Below are positions 1 to 3,959 of a DNA stretch of 5,994 nucleotides, piece after piece; position 1 is the stretch's first letter, and each line of letters opens with the position of its first letter. A program made the translations under genes and the position numbers. The notes beneath the pieces are model-generated. The model worked only from the letters and a program-made list of their open reading frames with translations. It did not search any database and was not told the origin of the DNA. This DNA comes from Firmicutes bacterium UBA7709 (lineage in GTDB: Bacteria; Bacillota_A; Clostridia; Peptostreptococcales; Anaerovoracaceae), in contig DLFX01000256.1 of the NCBI GenBank assembly GCA_002482405.1, forward strand, positions 251 through 6,244, given 5' to 3'.

Positions 1-513
1 AGAGCTCGCTCCAAGAGCGATGGCGCTTTCATACAGAAAAACCGGCACCGCGGAGAAGGCGACCCCTATCCCCATGGTGGATCCGAACACGACGGCGGTA
101 ACGCCGTCCAGGACGGATTTCGCAAAGAGCATTTCGTGATTTCCCTGCAAGCCGCTCTGCATTGAGCCGATGATGGCCATGGAGCCGGTACAGTACAGGA
201 TGCTGGCGGCGACAAACCCCTTTGCAAAGTTGCCCTCTCCGAATCCGAATCTCCTTTCCGCCCAGTGTCCCAACGCGGTCATTCCTTTTTCAATATTGAT
301 CCATTCTCCCAGAATGCTGCCCACAACCATGCTTATGATGAGGATCATCACGTGCTTGCTTTCCAGAGAGCCGGAAATTCCTATGTATATGACGGCCAGC
401 CCGATGGCTGTTTTTATGATCGATTCAAATCGGTCCGGCAGACCCCTGATAAGAAATTTGCCTGCCAGAGCGCAGATAATAATTGCGATTCCGTTTACCG
501 CTGGTCCTAACAT
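1..513 (-). CDS. DUF554 family integral membrane protein (YdfK/YqgA-like), C-terminus cut by window edge
   Basis: The first 171 residues are visible, in frame to base 1; full DUF554 proteins are roughly 220-240 residues, so about a quarter is missing. The protein is very hydrophobic, with likely membrane segments near residues 3-22, 33-48, 54-68, 96-118 and 134-161. The stretch YCTGSMAIIGSMQSGL (residues 107-122), followed by a KSVLDG motif and a Gly-rich helix, is typical of DUF554. The start ATG at 513-511 is supported by an AGGAGG ribosome binding site at 524-519, five bases upstream. It begins 22 bases after the ogg stop, so it is probably co-transcribed with ogg and the P-loop gene. The molecular function of DUF554 is not established; transport is often assumed from topology only. 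Family assignment is firm, role unknown. Confidence 0.9.
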   Translation of the reverse strand, partial: MLGPAVNGIAIIICALAGKFLIRGLPDRFESIIKTAIGLAVIYIGISGSLESKHVMILIISMVVGSILGEWINIEKGMTALGHWAERRFGFGEGNFAKGFVAASILYCTGSMAIIGSMQSGLQGNHEMLFAKSVLDGVTAVVFGSTMGIGVAFSAVPVFLYESAIALGASS

Positions 514-535
514 TGCTTCCTCCTCTGTTTCGACT

Positions 536-1411
536 TTAATCCAATCCCAGCTCCCGTGCGTAATAGAAAAGGTATTGCTGGGCGATGCCCCCGTATCCGC
601 CGAAGTGCTCCGCGGCGTACTCCTGCATCCCCTTCAGATTTCCCTCTTCGATATGATAGATCCGGTTCATCACGCGCTTGATCCAGACGTCCAGCGGAAA
701 GCTTTCATATTTCCCCATGGAAAACAGCATGATGCAGTTTGCCACCTTTGGCCCGACTCCGGAGAGGCTCAGAAGATACTGATACGCTTCTTCCAGGCTG
801 GCTTCGCCCAGGCTGCTCAGCGTCTTCCCCCCGTCCTCCGCGATTTGCTTTGCGGTTCCGACAATATATTGTGTCCGATATCCCAGCCTGCATGTATCCA
901 ATTCGTCGGTTGCCAGCCGGGCCAGCGCTTCGGGTGCGGGAAACGCGTAGCGCATCTTGCCCCTGTACATCCCGACGGGGCTGCCGTGGGCCGCACAGAG
1001 GCTTTCCACACACTTCCTGATCCGCGCAATGTTGTTGTTCTGGGACAGGATGAATGAAATCAAAGTTTCCCACTTTTCCTGCTGCAGGATCCTCATGCCG
1101 CCTCCGTACCCGATGGCCTGTCCCATGGCGGGATCCCCGGCAGTCAGTTTTTCCTTGATGGCGCCGTAGTCCCGGCCGAGATCCAGATAGTTTTGCCAGA
1201 TTTCGTGAAAGTCCTTCAGGGTGGCGTTATCCAGAATGAGAACCCCGTCGGCATAGGCGATATTTACCGCCTTTCCGAAGGCGACTCCGGTATAGCTGCC
1301 GTCGGCCTCCCGGTTCCAGCGAAAACACTGCCCGTTATCGAAAGTATGTTCCAGACGGAAGTCTTTTACTCCGTCGATGATGATTCTGTTATTGTTTTCT
1401 GTTATGTTCAT
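536..1411 (-). CDS. ogg: 8-oxoguanine DNA glycosylase/AP lyase, OGG1 type
   Basis: Base excision repair enzyme (291 residues) that removes 8-oxoguanine from DNA and nicks the abasic site by beta-elimination. Residues about 10-110 match the OGG N-terminal domain, with GQCFRW at 27-32 (human OGG1 Gly42 region, which reads the N7-H of the lesion). Residues 115-290 form the helix-hairpin-helix-GPD domain. The hairpin SGVGPK (217-222) carries the Schiff-base lysine Lys222 and Asp241 in FPLDVW is the catalytic aspartate. NNNIAR (125-130) and GYR (177-179) match human residues 149-154 and 202-204, which contact the base opposite the lesion; Gln278 and Phe282 match human Gln315 and Phe319 of the lesion pocket. 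All key residues are present, so it should be active. The Shine-Dalgarno sequence is weak (AAGAAAG), and the gene starts 31 bases after the P-loop gene, suggesting translation within an operon. Confidence 0.94.
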   Translation of the reverse strand: MNITENNNRIIIDGVKDFRLEHTFDNGQCFRWNREADGSYTGVAFGKAVNIAYADGVLILDNATLKDFHEIWQNYLDLGRDYGAIKEKLTAGDPAMGQAIGYGGGMRILQQEKWETLISFILSQNNNIARIRKCVESLCAAHGSPVGMYRGKMRYAFPAPEALARLATDELDTCRLGYRTQYIVGTAKQIAEDGGKTLSSLGEASLEEAYQYLLSLSGVGPKVANCIMLFSMGKYESFPLDVWIKRVMNRIYHIEEGNLKGMQEYAAEHFGGYGGIAQQYLFYYARELGLD

Positions 1412-1442
1412 AATTTCTTTCTTGATCCTGCCGGCCGTCCCG

Positions 1443-2249
1443 CTATTTCAGCCCTTTGATCTCGATATCGACGGCTTTGATGTGAAAGGCCGTCATATTT
1501 TCCACGCTCTTTATCACAGTCCTCTGGAGCTGCCGGCTCACGTCAATGATCCTGAAACCGAACCTGCAGATCAAAGAAATGCTGATTTTCATTCCTTCCG
1601 CGTTGTTTTCGATGGAAACCTTGGGCACCGAATCCACGCCCTCCGTTTTCTCACCCAGATAGTATACCACATCTCCTATGACCTTGTCAGAAATAGAATA
1701 ACCTCCGAGATAGCTGTAAGTCGGGCGCACCACCGTCTTTTCCGAAACGGAGACCCTTCCGCCCCGCCATCCTCTGATGATCCTCATAGGGTCCAGAAAA
1801 TATCCGGAAAATTCGCGTTTGAGCTGGAACGTCGGCACCGGAATGATGTGCTTTCCCAGCTCATGCCGCTGCTTATGCGCGGTTTCCCGCTCCTCATCGG
1901 TGGTGATATCTTCAATATGGATAATTTTTTCCGGCTGGGCCAGGCCCAGCCTTTCATGAATCCGGTTCACCATCTTCTCCGAAGTGCCAAGAATCAACAG
2001 AGATGCGGGGGAAACCTCCCTGATCTTCTCTGCCACCGCGCGGCGGTGCTCCTCATCGGTGAAAAGAGCCGTCTTTATCGCGGCGACCTTTGTGCTCTGG
2101 CGTTTTGCCGAGGTCCCTTCCAGAATGGAGTTCCCGTAAATGAACAGGCCGTCGTCGATGATGCTTTCGATATTCATCTCCTTGCACAGATTCATGGCCT
2201 GATAGCTTTTCCCCGTTCCGCTTTTTCCAACGAGACCGTAGACTTTCAT
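1443..2249 (-). CDS. P-loop NTPase fused to a C-terminal Asp23/Gls24-like domain
   Basis: A 268-residue soluble protein with two parts. The N-terminus has a textbook Walker A motif, GKSGTGKS, at residues 8-15, directly after the first beta strand, as in small kinase-like or GTPase-like P-loop folds. Candidate acidic residues for magnesium are Asp32-Asp33 in IIDDGLFI; the strand SLLILGTS (83-90) sits where Walker B would be but has no acid. Residues about 180-268 resemble a full Asp23/Gls24 (DUF322) domain: GGYSISDKVIGDVV at the start, a GV pair (204-205), then FGFRIIDVSRQLQ and a final VENMTAFHIKAVDIEI block. Asp23 proteins are alkaline-shock or cell-envelope-associated proteins in Firmicutes. 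The start ATG is supported by GAGGT at 2259-2255. No signal peptide or membrane helix is seen. It is probably the first gene of a unit with ogg and DUF554; no convincing promoter was found upstream. Substrate and role are unknown; an ATP- or GTP-driven envelope-stress factor is only a guess. Confidence 0.86.
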   Translation of the reverse strand: MKVYGLVGKSGTGKSYQAMNLCKEMNIESIIDDGLFIYGNSILEGTSAKRQSTKVAAIKTALFTDEEHRRAVAEKIREVSPASLLILGTSEKMVNRIHERLGLAQPEKIIHIEDITTDEERETAHKQRHELGKHIIPVPTFQLKREFSGYFLDPMRIIRGWRGGRVSVSEKTVVRPTYSYLGGYSISDKVIGDVVYYLGEKTEGVDSVPKVSIENNAEGMKISISLICRFGFRIIDVSRQLQRTVIKSVENMTAFHIKAVDIEIKGLK

Positions 2250-2330
2250 CGTTTACCTCAAACTTTCTTAAATTTTTATTGCCGATCATAGCCGAGGCAG
2301 GATTGCGGCCGTGATTAGCAACAGATTTTT

Positions 2331-2358
2331 AACTTTCCGATTTCAACTTTCTGATTTC
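2331..2358. repeat. Tandem 14-bp repeat upstream of the ferredoxin promoter
   Basis: Two adjoining copies, AACTTTCCGATTTC (2331-2344) and AACTTTCTGATTTC (2345-2358), differ at one base. The array ends three bases before the ferredoxin -35 box and lies about 80-110 bases upstream of the divergent P-loop gene start. The first eight bases of the second copy, AACTTTCT, recur at 2261-2268. It may be a regulator binding array or a small slippage duplication; no known consensus was recognised. Confidence 0.6.
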
Positions 2359-2360
2359 TA

Positions 2361-2377
2361 CTTGTTAAATTGACAAG
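2361..2377. promoter_or_regulatory. 17-bp dyad on the ferredoxin -35 box (candidate operator)
   Basis: CTTGTTAAATTGACAAG is an inverted repeat around base 2369, with seven of eight pairs complementary; only T2366/G2372 fails. It covers the -35 hexamer, so a bound protein would block RNA polymerase. The core TTGTTAA-A-TTGACAA resembles Rex half-sites but has a one-base spacer where Rex sites have four; a 7-1-7 layout is closer to sites of Fur-family regulators. Regulator not identified. Confidence 0.5.
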
Positions 2378-2390
2378 CTTCTGGTATAAT
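2362..2390 (+). promoter_or_regulatory. Sigma-A promoter of the ferredoxin gene
   Basis: The -35 box TTGTTA (2362-2367) and a perfect -10 box TATAAT (2385-2390) are 17 bases apart. The -10 is extended by TG at 2382-2383. Transcription should start near 2397, giving a leader of about 36 bases. The perfect TTGACA at 2370-2375 is only nine bases from the -10 and cannot be its -35 partner. Confidence 0.85.
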
Positions 2391-2417
2391 TATTCTACTT
2401 GTTTAATTCACTATTGA

Positions 2418-2603
<186 letters not shown>

Positions 2604-2643
2604 TATTTATCATAAAGACCCTATTGGTCCTAGTAAAAGAATG

Positions 2644-2677
2644 AATAACCGTTTCCTTTCGAAACGGTTATTTTTTT
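2644..2677 (+). terminator. Rho-independent terminator of the ferredoxin gene
   Basis: The 12-bp perfect stem AATAACCGTTTC (2644-2655) / GAAACGGTTATT (2661-2672), with loop CTTTC, runs into seven T residues (2671-2677). It lies 41 bases after the ferredoxin stop. Read on the minus strand it is followed by a weaker T-rich stretch, so it may also stop rex transcripts. Confidence 0.93.
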
Positions 2678-2717
2678 ACGGAAATTCCCCGGAATACTGT
2701 CGGCTGGAATTTTCCGT
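2678..2717. repeat. Inverted repeat between ferredoxin and rex
   Basis: Arms ACGGAAATTCC (2678-2688) and GGAATTTTCCGT (2706-2717) are complementary apart from one extra base in the right arm, with a 17-base spacer. It directly abuts the T tract of the ferredoxin terminator. On the minus strand it is followed by A residues rather than T residues, so it is not a standard rex terminator by itself; it may add to insulation of the convergent genes or stabilise the rex 3' end. Confidence 0.5.
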
Positions 2718-2737
2718 TCATCTCATTTTAAGTTTTA

Positions 2738-2756
2738 GGGTCAAATGGGGTCAAAA
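2738..2756. repeat. Short direct repeat GGGTCAAAW downstream of rex
   Basis: GGGTCAAAT (2738-2746) and GGGTCAAAA (2748-2756) are spaced at a 10-base period, 41 to 59 bases after the rex stop codon. Similar GGGGTCA-rich strings occur next to some small transposase genes, but no transposase is present here, so origin is undecided. Confidence 0.35.
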
Positions 2757-2796
2757 TTTCAGGCTTGCGTTCTCAAGGTTCTATTCTTTTTCCAGC

Positions 2797-3450
2797 CTAT
2801 TCCTTGTCCTTCTCGTTCTGCATGTTGCGATTGATGTAGTACACAAGAGAATGGAGGCTGTCGCTCAGATGCACATTCTCCAGCGCGACGCTGTCGTTTA
2901 CATTGAGATCCGTCGGGGCAAAGTTCCATATTCCCTTGACGCCGCCGGCGCAAAGCTTGTCGACGACCTCCTGAGCGCTGTCCTTGTTGGTGCAGACGAT
3001 GCCGATATCGATGGGATTTTCCTGCAAAAAGCTCTCCAGCTCCTCATAGTCCAAAACCTCGATGTCGTTGATCCTCAGACCGATGAGCCGGGGATTTACG
3101 TCAAACATGGCGGAAACGATGAAACCGGATTTATAGTAATGTGTGTAGTTTGCTATGGCCTGGCCCAAGTTGCCAGCCCCAAGGATGATCATCCTGTACT
3201 CCCGGTCCAGGCCGAGAATCGAGGTGATTTCATTGTAAAGACTCTGTATATTGTATCCATATCCCTGCTGCCCAAAGCCTCCGAAATTGTTTAAATCCTG
3301 TCTGATCTGAGACGCGGTATAACCAATCAGATTGCTGAGCTCATTGGATGAAATTCTATCCACATTCTTATTTTGAAGATCGGCCAGGTACCGCAGGTAT
3401 CTGGGCAGTCTCTTAATTACCGCACTTGAAATCTTTGAGTTATCCTTCAT
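2797..3450 (-). CDS. rex: Redox-sensing transcriptional repressor Rex
   Basis: A 217-residue dimeric repressor that senses the NADH/NAD+ ratio: NAD+ favours DNA binding, while NADH releases it and derepresses fermentation and NADH-oxidising genes. Residues about 8-75 form the winged helix-turn-helix; the stretch TASQIRQDLNNFGGFGQQ (45-62) is the characteristic recognition helix and wing of Gram-positive Rex. Residues 85-195 form the Rossmann NAD(H) domain, with GAGNLG at 91-96 and Asp117 in FDVNP; the hallmark GVKGIWNFAP is at 170-179. The C-terminal helix (about 195-215) is the one swapped between subunits. Length fits the family (about 210-215). ATG at 3450 follows an AGAAGGA site with a short gap. 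A promoter and a matching Rex operator lie directly upstream, predicting autoregulation. The gene converges on ferredoxin and lies downstream of acpP and a YdiF-like ABC-F gene. Confidence 0.97.
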   Translation of the reverse strand: MKDNSKISSAVIKRLPRYLRYLADLQNKNVDRISSNELSNLIGYTASQIRQDLNNFGGFGQQGYGYNIQSLYNEITSILGLDREYRMIILGAGNLGQAIANYTHYYKSGFIVSAMFDVNPRLIGLRINDIEVLDYEELESFLQENPIDIGIVCTNKDSAQEVVDKLCAGGVKGIWNFAPTDLNVNDSVALENVHLSDSLHSLVYYINRNMQNEKDKE

Positions 3451-3476
3451 TATTCCTTCTCTCTTATCTTTAAATT

Positions 3477-3494
3477 TTGTGAATATTATAACAC
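3477..3494. promoter_or_regulatory. Candidate Rex operator at the rex promoter
   Basis: TTGTGAATATTATAACAC fits the published Gram-positive Rex pattern TTGTKAA-N4-TTMACAA at 12 of 14 fixed positions: the left half fits fully, the right half has two mismatches. The -10 box of the rex promoter (3490-3485) lies wholly inside it, so binding would block initiation. Autoregulation is known for Rex in several Firmicutes; here it is inferred from the site. Confidence 0.65.
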
Positions 3495-3513
3495 TTTATT
3501 GCGTTTCATTCAA
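3485..3513 (-). promoter_or_regulatory. Sigma-A promoter of rex
   Basis: On the minus strand, TTGAAT (3513-3508) and a perfect TATAAT (3490-3485) are 17 bases apart, with TG one base upstream of the -10 (extended -10). Transcription should start near 3478, giving a leader of about 28 bases. Confidence 0.85.
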
Positions 3514-3538
3514 CGATAAAATTGAACGAAAAATTTCA

Positions 3539-3555
3539 CCCCGGCTGTGCCGGGG
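3539..3555 (-). terminator. Second GC-rich hairpin between acpP and rex (possible backup terminator)
   Basis: The perfect 7-bp stem CCCCGGC (3539-3545) / GCCGGGG (3549-3555) has a three-base loop. On the minus strand it is followed after four bases by a short T run (AATTTTT). It follows the main acpP terminator and lies 26 bases upstream of the rex -35 box, so it would further insulate rex from read-through; it could also be part of a longer acpP 3' end. Confidence 0.5.
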
Positions 3556-3572
3556 AATTTACCGCACTTGAA

Positions 3573-3600
3573 GGAAAAACCCGCGGCTGCGGGTTTTTCT
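3573..3600 (-). terminator. Rho-independent terminator of acpP
   Basis: AAAAACCCGC (3575-3584) and GCGGGTTTTT (3589-3598) form a perfect 10-bp stem with a four-base loop, extendable by a G-C and a G-T pair. On the minus strand the right arm ends in five T residues. It lies 10 bases after the acpP stop. The structure is symmetric and could work in both directions. Confidence 0.93.
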
Positions 3601-3610
3601 CGGAAATATA

Positions 3611-3841
3611 TCAGTTTACCTTTTCTTCGACATACTTTACAATATCTCCGACATTCTGGAACTTCTCAGCCTCTTCGTCGGGAACTTCGATTTCAAATTC
3701 GTCTTCGATCGCCATGATGATTTCTACTGCGTCCAGCGAGTCCGCTTCCAAGTCTTTCATAAGGCTTGTCTCAAGAGTAACGGCTGATTCATCTACACCT
3801 AACTGCTCAACGATAATCTCTCTTATTTTTTCAAATGTCAT
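3611..3841 (-). CDS. acpP: Acyl carrier protein
   Basis: A 76-residue, highly acidic carrier of growing acyl chains in type II fatty acid synthesis. Ser35 in the DSL motif (34-36) is the site for 4'-phosphopantetheine, attached by holo-ACP synthase. The four-helix pattern is intact: helix I about 3-15 ([13 protein letters not shown]), helix II starting at [16 protein letters not shown], and helix IV ending [12 protein letters not shown]. Length and sequence match the housekeeping AcpP rather than the more divergent carrier proteins of polyketide or peptide clusters. The ATG at 3841 follows GGAGGT at 3852-3847 with a five-base gap. It appears to be a single-gene unit with its own promoter and terminator, between an ABC-F gene and rex; no fab gene is visible nearby, although fatty acid genes are the usual partners. 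Secondary acpP copies occur in clostridia, so whether this is the only copy is unknown. Confidence 0.96.
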   Translation of the reverse strand: MTFEKIREIIVEQLGVDESAVTLETSLMKDLEADSLDAVEIIMAIEDEFEIEVPDEEAEKFQNVGDIVKYVEEKVN

Positions 3842-3908
3842 GTTTTACCTCCATGTTTTTAAGCAATTTGAACGATTCTAGCCTTTAATTCCAGCTATGC
3901 TCAAACCT

Positions 3909-3959
3909 ATTATAAGTTACTGTATTCAATACTGCAATAACTTTTTTATTTTTTTTATT
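3909..3959 (-). promoter_or_regulatory. acpP promoter with A-rich UP-like element
   Basis: On the minus strand, TTGCAG (3937-3932) and a perfect TATAAT (3914-3909) are 17 bases apart. Directly upstream, 3959-3942 is almost pure A with a few T residues, fitting an UP element that contacts the RNA polymerase alpha subunit. Start of transcription is expected near 3902, with a leader of about 60 bases. The A tract overlaps the stop codon of the ABC-F gene. Confidence 0.82.
3915..3942. repeat. Imperfect 28-bp dyad over the acpP -35 and spacer
   Basis: Outer arms AGTTA (3915-3919) and TAACT (3938-3942) are perfect, and further TG/CA pairs follow inwards; 18 of 28 positions are symmetric. It fills the space between the acpP -10 and the A tract. 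It may be an operator, or, as plus-strand RNA, a hairpin followed by a T-rich tract. It does not fit the FapR consensus as I know it. Confidence 0.4.

Larger units (their letters stand above)
2356..2411. repeat. Direct 19-bp repeat flanking the ferredoxin -10 box
   Basis: TTCTACTTGTTAAATTGAC at 2356-2374 recurs as TTCTACTTGTTTAATTCAC at 2393-2411, with 17 of 19 bases identical and an offset of 37 bases (about 3.5 helical turns). The first copy covers the -35 box and the second covers the predicted transcription start and early leader. This placement is what one would expect for paired operator sites, but the binding protein is unknown. Confidence 0.6.
3417..3572. repeat. Separated 14-bp direct repeat: rex 5' coding end and acpP-rex spacer
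   Basis: TTACCGCACTTGAA occurs at 3417-3430, inside the rex coding region (around residues 7-11), and again at 3559-3572, between the two hairpins downstream of acpP. Copies are identical and 142 bases apart; the flanks do not match. It could be the scar of a small duplication, or chance. Confidence 0.45.

Noticed and set aside
170..1057. Long plus-strand open frame (295 codons)
   Set aside because: It lies opposite ogg and the DUF554 gene, both of which have clear family motifs and ribosome binding sites. Its product is Pro/Arg/His-rich without a recognisable domain, typical of an antisense shadow.
1377..2291. Long plus-strand open frame (304 codons)
   Set aside because: Antisense to the P-loop/Asp23 gene with its Walker A motif; no domain or ribosome binding site supports the plus-strand reading.
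2250..2330. Promoter for the P-loop/ogg/DUF554 unit
   Set aside because: No -35/-10 pair with proper spacing was found on the minus strand; TATGAT near 2290 has no -35 partner. The promoter remains unknown.
2370..2375. Perfect TTGACA as the -35 of the ferredoxin promoter
   Set aside because: Only nine bases separate it from TATAAT. TTGTTA at 2362-2367 with 17-base spacing and an extended -10 is the workable pair.
2362..2376. Rex operator at the ferredoxin promoter (TTGTTAAATTGACAA)
   Set aside because: The half-sites look Rex-like, but the spacer is one base instead of four, which would put the two recognition helices out of register. Kept only as an unidentified dyad.
2617..2629. Small hairpin GACC/GGTC after the ferredoxin stop
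   Set aside because: A four-base-pair stem with no T tract; the real terminator is at 2644-2677.
2641..3294. Plus-strand open frame of 217 codons
   Set aside because: It starts inside the ferredoxin terminator stem and runs opposite rex, which is certain from its motifs.
3522..3881. Plus-strand Ser/Phe-rich open frame of 119 codons
   Set aside because: It starts next to the rex promoter, passes through two hairpins and runs opposite acpP; it is an antisense shadow.
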